Below are positions 36,781-48,226 of a stretch of 64,000 bases of DNA, piece by piece (the stretch's first letter is position 1; each line of letters starts with the position of its first letter). The stretch comes from Cymodocea nodosa (Eukaryota; Streptophyta; Magnoliopsida; Alismatales; Cymodoceaceae). The notes beneath the pieces are model-generated. The model saw only the letters and a list, made by a program, of their open reading frames with translations, did no database searches and was not told the DNA's origin. The stretch is taken from positions 5,977,501 through 6,041,500 of the forward strand of contig CM072345.1 of assembly GCA_036874045.1 (NCBI GenBank), given 5' to 3'. The position numbers and the translations under genes were made by a program.

Positions 36781-39034
36781 TGTTTAGGTTTTCCCAGCAC
36801 TACACTAAAAAAACATGGATTTGTTACTTCTGTTTTTACGTAGTTAATTTATCTTTATGCCTATTCTTTTTTTAGAAATAAACAAACAACCTTTAATACA
36901 ATTTAGATATTAATTCCAATTTGTACTTTAACTGCAAGTGCACAGTGTCTATTATATCAGTGTGCAAGTACAGGTCAATCCCATAGGGAATTACTAAAGA
37001 ACTTGAGAACTGTTCGTTTGTTAACAATCAAATTTATATATTCAAAAAGCTCTCTGTTGACTTATAGTTAACTCAACAGACTAAGTTTGTTGAGTTATGG
37101 CTAACTCAACGGACTAACCTCGTGGACTTAAGTTAACTCCACGAGCCTGACTTTTCTTTTTAATACTATTATTTACAAAGGAATTCGACCAACCATTGTG
37201 CGATTCCACAGATTGTAAATAACATCAATTAAGCTCTATAATGTTAGTTAACATTGGATTTATCATTAAGCAATACTAACATTCAGATAATTCAAACAGT
37301 AACCATTAAAATCTTTAAGTCTTTTGAACGAACCAATTTCAGTAAATTGTAAAACTAAAATAAACATAAAACAATCACAACACTGACAAAGATAACATTA
37401 ATCACGATACAACACAAACAATACAACACTCAAATACAACATACAAACATAGATAAATTGTTTTTGGTATTTTTGTTTTAATATGAACATGGAAATGGCA
37501 AAAGGTGAAATGTAAAGTAATCTCACTTGATAGTAAATACTTCCGACACTACTTGCAACACGATTACACCACTGAAAATTAAACCCCTTACAATCCTATC
37601 TCCTCTCCCTATAGAATCGCGAGTCCAGAATTGCAAGATGATCTCCTCTTCAGCATATAGGCATCAACCTGAAGCCAAGGCTAAAAGCTTTACGATCTCT
37701 TGAAATATGAGTCGACGCTTGGTGAAAATGGTTTCCCTTCCCGCGACGCGATCACTCCTCACAATGGTTGTCAGGCACTATGTTTGGCTCAGAATCGACC
37801 CGACATCAGGCAAGTATCCTCACAGACCTTCGATGGTTGGTGATTGTGGTGGTGATGATGGTGGTGATGATGATGGTTGGTGTGGTACTTCAGAGAATTG
37901 CGACGCCGATCCTCCTCTGCACACACTGTCCGCCCATCGATCACACACCTTTTTTTTTTCTTCTTTTCTTTTATATTTCTTCAATAGTAACTGCTTCTAC
38001 TTGAATGGTCGGTTGGATTTCCTTCATTCATATCAACGGCGATGCTTTCTTCTCCCTGCGTGATACGTGCAAACGTGGTTTTTTTCTCTTCCAACTATCT
38101 GTTCCTGCAACCGCTACAGTGGCATATTAGAAAATATAAAGAAATAAGCTGCTAACATAACGCGTTACCTTAGTGTAATATTCATGTAACTCAACACGTA
38201 CCGTTATGCTAACTTAACGAGTTAAACATGTGCATCTCACGTGATATACTAAAGCATTTAAATTCAACACATGCATAAATTTAACTATCCGATGATTAGG
38301 TGCATTTCGGATACTTATAAACTTAACTATCCGATGCTCAAGTGTATTTCGGATAGTTACAAATAACTCACCGATATATAACTTAAGTAAATCTACTAGA
38401 TCTCGACACATGTCAGCAGCAGTTTAATCATAAAATAATATTTCGGAGAGTTACAGGTCTAACTATCCGATGCTCAGATGCATTTCGGATAGTTACAGTT
38501 AACACACCGAAAATCCACTTAAGTCAATTTCCTAGAACATGACATGTGTCCTCAGTTATTTTATAAATAAAAAGAGATTTTGAAGAGTTACAGGGATAAC
38601 TATCCGATGCCTAGCTGTAATTTCAGATAGTTATAGATAACTTACTGAAAGTTCACTTAAGTCATTCATTATGGTTTCGACACGTGTTCTTCAGGAAATA
38701 ATAAAATATTCTCTCAAAACATAACTGTTTGGAAATTTAAACATAATTATCCGGTACATGTTCGGTATGTTAAACATAACTGTCCGAATATGTTCGATAT
38801 GTTAAACATAATTGTTCAAAATATCAGAAAATTCGGATACTTAAGAATTTCACAGCCTGCAACTTACCGATAGTTCATAAATGTACTAAATTAACATTAA
38901 TTCCCCCAAATTAAGTAGATTCTTCAATTAAAGCATATAATAGTGCAATTATAACATAATGGCTTAATTCTTATATTATAAGCTAAATATTATGCAATTA
39001 ATCGTTAATAATATGTACTTTTTCATTCTAAATA
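36781..39034 (-). repeat. 3' LTR of the composite Athila element
   Basis: Plus-strand ends are TGTTTAGGTTTTCCCAGC and TTTTTCATTCTAAATA (last bases mutated from AAACA). It holds motif arrays at 37060-37150 and 38200-38870, and two 42-base units at about 38280-38363. Open stretches inside it (37707-38063 plus, 36262-36603 minus in the neighbouring LTR) are not conserved as proteins. Confidence 0.9.
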
Positions 39035-39072
39035 CTTCCCCCATACCTAAATTTTGCTAGTCCCTTAGCAAA
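39035..39072 (-). other. Polypurine tract and adjacent hairpin, next to 3' LTR
   Basis: The plus strand reads CTTCCCCCATACCT (39035-39048), a polypurine tract on the minus strand. Hairpin arms TTTGCTA (39053-39059) and TAGCAAA (39066-39072) follow. The same pair is at 48189-48226. Confidence 0.8.
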
Positions 39073-40338
39073 CTAAGATCTAATTAATTGGTCTTTCAAA
39101 AAGTGCTAGAATTAATTCTTCCCCTTTGTTTTTCTTTTGTTTAGCATAAAAAATATATTCTGTATGTTTCAATAATCAACCTGCAAATATACTTAGAATA
39201 TATGCAAATTACATACAAAGTATATCATCATTACATAAGTGTTAATTATATTATCATTTGTTCTTCTTTTCATCATCTGTCATCTTGAATTTTCTAGTAA
39301 GATTTCTAGAAGAAATTTCAACAACATACAAATCAAAGTACAATCCAATTCAATCTGATTAAGACAAGTAGAATAAAGAATTGTATCTCCATTAAACAAC
39401 TTCAAAAGTCAATTCCAGATTCATATTTCAGCAATTCTAGATAACAGAAAATATACTCGATTCATAAGATATCTGTATTTCACAAAACACTTGTATCTTT
39501 TCAGAATAGTATATGTATATATATATATATATATATTGTATTTTAAAAGTTAATTTGACAAGCTTGAATCATACAAGAGCTTTCTAATGTACCCATGTAA
39601 CGAGCTTTTAGTTAACAATCCCAAATCTGATCAGGATCTTAGGTTGCCAGATTTCAAGAGTCCTTGTTCAGGTCAACAATCCTTACATACCTATTTGCTC
39701 AAGTACAAAAGGCTCGTGGTCAAACAAGTCAATAAACTCTCAAAATTTTCCTTTTTTTTTTTTTTTCAATCAAACTACAAACACAAAACAAAACATTAAT
39801 CACATACTATATATGTATGTATTTCATTAATACAGATGCAGTAAAACACCAATCTCATATAGTTTTGCTTCTATCATTTACTGAAAATATGAATCCATAA
39901 TAATAAGCTCATACTTTTTATGTAGTTTAATAAGATCTACACATAAATCATTCTACAAGTTCAATCAGTCAAATTAAATGTATCTTTAATCATATGTATT
40001 TCATTTAATCTAGAATTCACATCTCAACTCTTTCAAGACTTCAGATAATTTACTAATTTTTTCATTAAGAATTCTGATTTCATTTTAAAATCGTGAAACT
40101 GTTAAACTCATGAAATTCAGAAAAACATAAGATACTATATCTAGATTTGCATAAATAGTAAATTCAATAGCATCTTATATAGCCTTCTAAATATAACATT
40201 CAAGCAGTTTATAAAAATTTTACAGTCTTAATTATCTGATAGTTACAACAAGTTCATAAAAATTTTCAATTTCCACAACTTTGTAGTACCATTTTAATTT
40301 CTTTAATTAACAAACTTACATGGCTGTTACTTTAATTA
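39073..40338 (-). repeat. Non-coding 3' module of the Athila element, internal region 1
   Basis: No ORF is supported. It is nearly the same as 48227-49490 and similar to 1965-3085. A TA microsatellite is at about 39515-39536 and a T run at about 39750-39766. It lies between two polypurine-tract/hairpin modules. Confidence 0.75.
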
Positions 40339-40381
40339 CCTCCCCCCCATACCTACATTTTGCATTGTCCTCAATGTAAAA
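40339..40381 (-). other. Second, internal polypurine tract with hairpin
   Basis: The plus strand reads CCTCCCCCCCATACCT (40339-40354), then hairpin arms TTTTGCATTG (40358-40367) and CAATGTAAAA (40372-40381) around TCCT. It lies 1.3 kb upstream of the LTR-adjacent tract and shares CCCCCATACCTA and TTTTGC with it. Confidence 0.7.
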
Positions 40382-40746
40382 GATTTGACAATAAGTATAG
40401 TAATTGTAGCAGGCATGAATACAATTTTGCTTGATTTAAAATTCAGGATGAGTAATTAGTTACATACCTTGTTTCATTTGTATCTCCTTCTACATATTCC
40501 GATTTTTTATTCTGAAAAACTTTTCATTCACAGATAAAAGCAAAATATAAAATAAAATAACATTTAATAGATATTAATAAATCAGTGTCTTGTGTGGAAC
40601 TCAAGCTCCTATGCCTTTGGTGGCTCACAAGCATGCCAGTTGGTTTCCCAAAACAGATACCAACAAACTGGATTGATATTTTGTTTTTTTTTTGTTTATA
40701 AAATAAGTGTAGAATACACACAACATTAAACACACAAAATCACAAC

Positions 40747-41877
40747 TTAAGAATATGATTGAAAAGTAGAAACAAATGGAATAAATGTATCAGTCCAAGC
40801 AAACTTTTTAGGCATAGTTCTTCTTACTATTAATTCTGTTTTAATGCAGTTCTTGTTCCTTCTTAATTTGTAAACATGTAATATATTATAAATTCCAAAT
40901 ACGAGTGTATTACCATTAATGATATGTAATGCAGAAAGGGATCCCTTTTGGTTCCAGGGTAATGTAGCAGTTTCTATTTCTACATCTATTTCAATATACT
41001 CTTCTTCCCACTTCCATTCATTTATGTCTTCCATAATCCATATTTGAAATTTCATTAGTTCATCCCATCTTATCAGACATAAAGTAGGATCATCTTCTTC
41101 ATTATACCACATTCCTATTTGAATTTCATTAAATTCTGCAGATGGTGGTTTAGCTATTTCACTCGGTACAGGTAAAATTTCTATATATTCATCATAACTG
41201 TCTATGCTCACTATGTATAAATCAGATCTATATGCTATTGATATCTTTGTGACTAAATATATATATCCATCAAGTATGACATGTGTTTGGTTAATTAATG
41301 ATTTCTATCCTAGATATATCATAATATTTTCATTCCAAGATCTGTTTAGAAAATTATACACACTTAAGCGTAAATCTTCACCCCAATTTCCTGTAGGTCT
41401 CCAATAATATAATTTTTCAGGAATTGCAAAATTTTTATCAGAAAATATTAAAGCTGACCCACAATTTACAGTTGTTGCTTCAAATCTATTTGGTCTTCCT
41501 ATATTCCATTCTTCTCTTGTTATAGGATTTCTTATCAAAATATCAGGTAATAATAAACTTGCATACCTTGGTCTCGTCTTGTATATGATTAATCCTTCAT
41601 CTATCCCCATAATATGATTTATTCCTTCTAATGCATTGGGTGGAATTCCAGTAGTTTCTTCCATAGCCTAATATTCATGGGTATTTGAACTACGATTAAA
41701 TGACCTCCATATGAATCCATCTCTAATCTTAGTCATTTTTGTAGCTTGTAGTCCCTGAAAATATTTTTCATCAATACAGTGTTTAATTTCCTTTGATACA
41801 CAACATAACCTGCACAGATCTTTAGTTGACAATTTACTTAGTACTTCCCTTAGTGCATCCAACGATAATTGCATCAA
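40747..41877 (-). pseudogene. F-box protein gene inside the retrotransposon, copy 1
   Basis: A single frame of 376 codons has two stops, at 41668-41670 and 41305-41307. The first 45 residues are an F-box (LREVLSKLSTKDLCRLCCVSKE), the Skp1-binding motif of SCF ubiquitin ligases. The rest resembles plant F-box-associated domains: EGLIIYKTRP, ILIRNPITREEWNIGRP, KLYYWRPTGNWGEDL and WDELMKFQIWIMEDIN. Such proteins select targets for ubiquitination. The substrate cannot be inferred. It lies on the same strand as the element's own genes, after capsid gag and before the polypurine tracts. It is roughly 89 percent identical in protein to the copy at 49951-51090, and most differences change amino acids, so no constraint since their split is obvious. 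The start may be upstream, since copy 2 has an in-frame Met two codons earlier. Confidence 0.82.
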
Positions 41878-41950
41878 TTCAATTTGTCGATTCTGTATAA
41901 CACAAACAAAAATTTAGCAGAGACAAAAATTAACATAACTACTGCACACC

Positions 41951-42013
41951 CTCGTGGAGTTAAGGCATAACTCAACGGACTAAGTTCGTTGAGTTAAAAA
42001 TTAACTCTACGAT
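41951..42013. repeat. Inverted-repeat motif at the capsid/F-box boundary, internal region 1
   Basis: Perfect 10-base arms TAACTCAACG (41968-41977) and CGTTGAGTTA (41987-41996) enclose nine bases. The same hairpin, loop included, is in the LTR at 59247-59275. Confidence 0.85.
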
Positions 42014-42073
42014 ACTATTAACTAAAAATAAAAAACATCTATACATACAGATAGTTGCTTCAGATATGCTACT

Positions 42074-43417
42074 TCATTCAGCTACCCTCCCAGAAGAGGT
42101 ATCAATTTCATTAACCATTCTATTGACAGGATTAGGTATAGCTTGTATTGGAAATCCTCTAGTAGGTCTAACTTCCATTGGTTCCTTCTATCTAAGTGAT
42201 ATATTTCTATTCTGATTTTGAATTGCAGCATTTCCCAATATAAAATCTAGACGATTGTTTACTTGTTGGATTATCTTTTCTAATTTCTCTATTCTAGATC
42301 CTTGTTCAATTAATACTTCATAACTTATGTTCTTTTCATTTATATTTTCTCCTCCTTGGAAATTATTGTTTCTCCAAGATAAATTCAAGTGATTTCTCCA
42401 ATTAGGATGATAAGAATTTCCCAAGTTATCTCTCTAGTTTCTAGCATAAATAATATCTAAGTCATTTATGTTTGCATTTTTTTCTGCTAGCTTTTGATTT
42501 AATGGTAACTCTTCTATTTTTTTTGTTAATTCATTTAATTTCACCTCAAGCATAGTATTTGAATCTATTTCATGCATTCCTCTTGATAATATTTTTTTAT
42601 CTGCAATAGCTTCAACCGAATTTTCCCACTGTGCAGTTCTTTTTGCAAAGTTTTCTAAATATGCCCATGCTTCTTCACTACATAACTTTAAAAATCCATT
42701 TTGACAAGTAGATTCTAATAAAGATTTCGTTGAAACATCTATGCCTTCATAAATTATACCTATTAATTGTGCTTTACTCATTGCATGATGTGGACATTGA
42801 GTTAGTAAATCTTTAAATCTTTCAAAATATTTCCAAAATGATTCACCCTGTTTTTGGCTACACATTAATATTTCTTTCTTCTTTTTAATCGTTTGATGTG
42901 TTGGATAATATTTTTCTAGAAAAACAGAGTAAAATTCAGTCCATGTAGAAATTGAATCAGGCGATAGAGTATATAACCATTTCTTAGCTGTGTCTTTTAA
43001 AGAAAAAGAGATATATCTAAGTTTAATAGCATCTATACTCATGTTCGGCATTTTCATCATTTGACAAACTTCGTTAAATTCTCTAAGGAAATAATAGGCA
43101 TCCTCTCTTTCTAATCCATGAAAATGTGGTAATTGACTAATATAATTAGATTTCAGTTCGAACCTATTTCCCTCAAAGTTTGGCAATCGAATACATGAAT
43201 GTTCATCAATTAATTCAGGATAAAAAATCTCTCCTAATGGTTTTTCTACTGGAGCAGCTATCTCTACGTTCTCTTTTAAATAAAGGTTAGCTACACCCCA
43301 AAGAATTTCGTTAAAGTTCAGTTTAGAAAATTTTTCAATACTACTCTGCAATGAAAATTTCTAGGTAGGTGTTCTTACTAATCATTTAGTGCTTAGAGAA
43401 CAAGTCCATGTGCTCAT
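42074..43417 (-). pseudogene. Athila-type gag capsid ORF, copy 1, located downstream of pol position
   Basis: The frame has 447 codons from ATG 43417 (MSTWTCSLSTK) to the stop at 42074. It has internal stops near 43386 and 43363 and at 42434-42436 and 42188-42190. The Retrotrans_gag capsid domain is clear: NYISQLPHFHGLEREDAYYF, KLRYISFSLKDTAKKWLYTL, WTEFYSVFLEKYYP, GESFWKYFERFKDLLTQCPHH and IIYEGIDVSTKSLLES. Then follow NSYHPNWRNHLNLSW, a landmark of Athila gag, and a coiled coil (RIEKLEKIIQQVNNRLDF). No zinc knuckle lies between. In standard Athila elements this domain is the first gene after the 5' LTR; here it lies between the env-like ORF and the F-box gene. Confidence 0.88.
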
Positions 43418-44368
43418 AGATAAATAGCAGAAGATTAATTACATACCAGTCTGAAGCTTTCCATTCTATAAATATTTGTTGTCGGATAAAGTTGAATCAG
43501 TTGCTTCTCCTTCTAGTTCCTCCAACGCATTCTCCTTTCTTTTAAAAGTGCTGGTAACTCGTAAATAACATTCTGTTATATATATATACTGCACATCCAT
43601 AAAGTGAATAAATCTCATTGCAAGAACGTGTCTTGCAACGTGCATCGTGGTTCCTATTTATGTGGGTACATGTACCACTACTAATTTCAAATTTTGGTAA
43701 CCACTAAACAAACGAAGTTTCGTTCGTGGTTAAAAGAATAACCGTTCTGCTTAAACCACGAACTAACCTCGTTGAGTTACAGAAAACTCAATAGAATACA
43801 GTCGATTACTGTTGCTAACTCCACGGATTAACTTCGTTGAGTTACAGATAACTCAATGGAGTGACCTTATATTATATTACTGACCTCATGGAGTTACGTT
43901 TAACTCAATGGACTTACTTCATTAAGTTAACACTTAGCAACTTCTAAGTTTTTCTCTCGTAAGTTCCTCTTTGTTTCTCTTTTTTTTTCTTTTTGATTCT
44001 AGTAACTGTAATAAAGTTAAATCTATGTCATTAATGCATCATTTTGATTAAAATACATTTAAATCTGAACATTATATAAAGATTTAACTTGTAGATCATT
44101 TTATGTTATGCAGAATTTACATTTTATCTTATAACATGCAGAAATTTTTAAATAGTTATCCTGTCATTTAGCAAATTGTAAATCTGTTACATATTCATTC
44201 ATAAAGTTCCACAATGACATAATATTCAATAAATTCCATTCATTTCACATCCAAAACACGTATGAAAATTGCATCTGAAAAATTTACATTCATTAATATG
44301 AATCAATTACATTACAAGTACATCATACAATTTCATACAATTTTACATAAGTAGACGAACAATACAAT
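43418..44368 (-). promoter_or_regulatory. Non-coding gap with motif array and TATA-like run upstream of capsid gag
   Basis: No gene is supported. From 43700 to 43935 the stretch is packed with GTTGAGTTAC, TAACTCAATGGA and CCACGAACTAACC motifs. A minus-strand TATA-like run TATATATATATA lies at 43577-43589, about 160 bases before the capsid ATG. The copy at 52626-53559 has the same order. A short open stretch before the ATG ends in CAGACTG followed by GTATGT, a possible splice donor. Promoter function is inference from this layout. Confidence 0.4.
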
Positions 44369-46181
44369 TTAATCTCTATGCCTAAGTTCATCTACTTCCT
44401 TTTGGAGTTTTTCTAATTGATTAATCCTCTCTACTACTCTTGTAATTCCTCTAGAAGGTACAACTAGTTCTGTAGCTACAAAATTTCTGTATTCTTTCAC
44501 TGAAATGGTTCTTGATCTGATCCTTTTTAATGTCCATTTTGTGAAATCAATACAGTCCACCATCAGTAGTGGAATCAAATCTCAATAAAATAATTTCTTC
44601 TTCACTGTTTTCAGCTTGGAGATAAAATCTGCAGACCAATTTATTTGGATCTTATTTACAATTGCATATGTGGCCCATTTGACAAATTGACTTAATTCTA
44701 TGTCATGGCCCTACCGTTGATAGACATTTTTAATTAGAATGTTAGCTACCATGTGTGCTTTACCATTTAAATGCTTCAATCTATTTAATAATGGCACACC
44801 AGGATTGATAGCTAAACAATCCTTAATTTGTTGTTCAGTCCATTCAACTGCAGTTGTATCTTCCAAAATTGTTATTCTTTCATTCTTTAAACCAAAAGTG
44901 TTGTGGAGAAGCTCGGGTGTTATCTGTACATCAGCTTCCTCCACGTTTGAAATTAATCCTCCTTCTCCTTCTCTTAAATTTGCATAAAAACAGGGCACTA
45001 AATTCTCATATACTACATGCCCTCTTTCTTGAGAAATGAATTGCAGTAGACCTTGGAATTCAAATAAATCTTTGATTTCTTGCATTCCATCCCAATTTAC
45101 TGGTCTACTATAAATAATGTCGTAACCCCTTATTTCTTGGTATTTGGTATAAGCTTCCTGACTACAAAAATGTACTTTATTCAAAATTGTTGTTTCAGTC
45201 AGGTCAGGAAGGTGACTTTGTTGCTCCAAAGGGGTTTGCTCTTACTCTTCCTCTTCTATAGGCTGCATTTGAATATTTTCTACAGATTCCTGAAATTCTA
45301 TTTTTGGTTGTGGTGGTGAGCCGACATAACTCTCCACTCCATCTTGAATTCTCTCCATAAATTGCTAAAGAGTTTCTTGTTCTTTAGTGGAATCTGTGAA
45401 ATTATTTTTGTCCAAATGGCTTCTTTCAGCCTCTTCATTTTCTGCTCTTTCTTTTTCCTCTTGACTACCAATCTGTTCTGTTACTGTTCTTTCTGATTCT
45501 GTAACAGATTGGGATGGAGTCACTGGTAATTCAGTTTCTGCCCTAATTTCTGTTTCTTCTTGTACAGGCTGCAAACTAATTTCAGCCTGATTTTCTTCTT
45601 TTGTTTGCTCATGTCTGCAGCTCCTTCTGCTCCTCCTCAGAATCGGATAGTAGGTTAATAAAAATCTACTCCACAGGCCCTATAAAAATTGGTACTTCAG
45701 ATTTAATTTCCTCATATTCAGGTACTTTTTCTTTTCCTTTCTTTTTTCTGATTAGTTGTGCCTATTCTTCCTCATCTTCTAAAATTAAATCTACAATAGT
45801 AGGCTCTGCAAGCCTTTGAGCCATAGGTATTGGCTCTTCCTATTTAACCTTTTTTATAACTGCTGGTCTCGAAGGACCAGCTTCAGCTTCTTTTACAGCA
45901 TATCTGACACCAGTTCTGGTAGTTGCTTTTTGATGCTGTTCCACTTTGATTTTATATTGGGCTTTCAACTTTTCTGCAGCCCTCTTTTTGTAAAGTGCAT
46001 CAAATACTAGGTGTGCTTTAGCCACTACCAAATCTTCTGATTCTCCTTGTTTTTTTCCAACTTGAACCAGTTCTTCAAATTCTCTTATTTCTTCTTCAAT
46101 TGACGGCCCCATAACTACCAACATTTCTAATGGTTTAGGAAGTGGATTTGAAGGTCTAGGCTGCTACTCCTTGTTTGGCAT
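44369..46181 (-). pseudogene. env-like ORF with plant transposon protein domain (Athila), broken
   Basis: The protein can be followed from MPNKE at 46181, just inside the LTR end, to ELRHRD and the stop at 44369. The N-terminal part is charged (MGPSIEEEIREFEELV), the middle is Glu- and Thr-rich, and the conserved part at 45230-44711 reads VHFCSQEAYTKYQEIRG, MQEIKDLFEFQGLLQFI and LVPCFYANLREGEGG, ending in a helical tail (ERINQLEKLQKEVDELR). Stops occur in several places, and one frameshift lies between about 45840 and 45575. The same family as 1-1601 on the minus strand. Function is unknown. In internal region 2 only the last 15 or so codons survive (53560-53623). Confidence 0.7.
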
Positions 46182-48188
46182 TCCCAGCACTTCACTAGAA
46201 AAACTTGGATTTGTTACTTCTATTTTTACTTAGTTAATTTATCTTTATGCCTATTCTTTCTTTTAGAAGTAAACAAACAACCTTTAATACAATTTAGATA
46301 TTAATTCTAATTTGTACTTTAACTACTAGTGCATAGTGTCTATTGTATTAGTGTGCAAGTACAGGTCGATCCCACAGGGAATTGCTGACGAATTTAAGAA
46401 ATGTTTGATTGTGAACAATTCAAATTTATATTCAATAAGCACTCCGTTGAGTTACAGTTAACTCAACGGACTAAGTTCGTTGATTTATGGCTAACTCAAC
46501 AGACTATCCTCGTGGACTTAAGTTAACTCCACGAGCCTGTCTCTTCTTTATAATACCGCTATTTACAGAGGAATTCGGCCAACCATTGGGCGATTCCATA
46601 GATTGTAAATAACATCAATTAAGCTTTTTAATGCTAGTTAACATTGGATTTATCATTAAACAATACTAACATTCAAATGATTCAAACAATAACCATTAAA
46701 ATCTTTAAGTTTTTTGTACGAACTAATTTTAGTAAACTGTAAAATTAAAACTAACATCAAACAATCATAAAACTGATACAGATAACATTAATCACGATAC
46801 AACACAAACAATACAACACTCAAATAAAACATACAAACAAAGATAAATTGTTTTTGGTATTTTTGTTTTGATGTGAACATGGAAATGGGCGAAAGGTGAA
46901 ATGTAAAGTAATCTCACTTGATAGTAAATACTTCCGACACTACTTGCAATGCGATTACACCACTGAAAATTAAACGACTTACAATTCTGTCTCCTCTCTC
47001 TATAGAATTGCGAGTCCAGAATTGCAAGATGATCTCCTCTTCAACATACAGGCATCAACCCGAAGCCAAGGCTAAAAGCTTTATGATCTCCTGAAATATG
47101 AGTCGACGCTTGGTGAAAATGTCTTCCCTTCCCGCGACGCGATCACTCCTCACAGTGGTTGTCAAGCACTGTGTTTGGCTTGGAATCGACCCGACATCAG
47201 GCAAGTATCCTCACAGACCTCTGACGATTGGTGATTATGGTGGTGATAACGATGGTTGGGGTGATAGTTCAGAGAATCGCCGATACTATCTGTAGAAAGC
47301 TTGGTGCTCCTCCTTTGTATACACTGGCCGTCCATCGATCACACACACTTCTTCTTTTTCTCTTCTTTTCTTTTATATTTCTTTAGTAGTAACTACTTCT
47401 GCTTGAATGGTCGGTTGGATTTCCTTCCTTCAGATCAACGGTGATGATTTCTTTCTCCCTACGTGATTGAATTCTTGCGTGATACGTGCAAACGTGGTTT
47501 TTCCTTCCAACTGTCTATTCCTGCAACCGCTACAATGACATTTTAGAAAATATATAGTCCATGGAGATACAGATAACTCAACAAACTTTCTTCGTTGATT
47601 TAACTATAAAACACGTGCAAAAATAACAACTTAAGTTTATAACGTTAACCGAACGCATTGCCTTAGTGTTCAATATAGCAACTCAACGCGTACAGTTATG
47701 CTAACTTAATGAGTTAAACATGTGCATCTCACGTGATATTCTAAAGCATTTAAATTCAACACGTGCATAAAATACATGTAATAAAGAAATAAGCCGCTAA
47801 CATAACGCGTTATCTTAGTGTATATTCATGTAACTCAACGCGTACAGTTATGCTAACATAACGAGTTATAACTTAAGTAAATCTACCAGATCTCGACACG
47901 TGTCAACAGTAGTTTAATCATAAAAAGAGATTTCGGAGAGTTACAGGTCTAACTATCCGATGTTCAGATGCATTTTCAGATACTTAAGAATTTCATAGCC
48001 TGCAACTTACCGACAGTTCATAAATGTACTAAATTAACATTAATTCCCCAAAATTAAGTTGATTCTTCAATTAAAGCATATAATAGTGCAATTATAACAT
48101 AATGGCTTAATTCTCATATGATAAGCTAAATATTATGCAATTAACCATCATTTAACCGTTAATAATATGCACTTTTTCATTCTAAACA
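46172..48188 (-). repeat. Middle LTR of the composite Athila element
   Basis: Plus-strand ends are TGTTTGGCATTCCCAGC and TTTTTCATTCTAAACA. The left end differs from the other two LTRs (GGCAT for AGGTTT), because the start codon of the env-like ORF overlaps it. The motif array at 46440-46540 has the TAACTCAACG arm intact but one change in the other arm. The LTR is about 240-320 bases shorter than the other two and lacks most of the TTTCGGATAGTTA units. Confidence 0.88.
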
Positions 48189-48226
48189 CTTCCCCCATAC
48201 CTAAATTTTGCTAGTCCCTTAGCAAA
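48189..48226 (-). other. Polypurine tract and hairpin next to the middle LTR
   Basis: CTTCCCCCATACCT at 48189-48202, then arms TTTGCTA (48207-48213) and TAGCAAA (48220-48226). Confidence 0.8.

Noticed and set aside
37707..38063. Open frames in the GC-richer LTR block (also 26316-26652, 36262-36603, 47098-47295, 59940-60245)
   Set aside because: They are the same LTR block read on either strand, with different ends and frames in each copy and no codon-like conservation.
40570..40690. Conserved GC-richer words near TCAAGCTCCTATGCC as a possible tRNA or small RNA gene
   Set aside because: No cloverleaf or B-box pattern is visible. It is conserved only because the two internal regions are copies.
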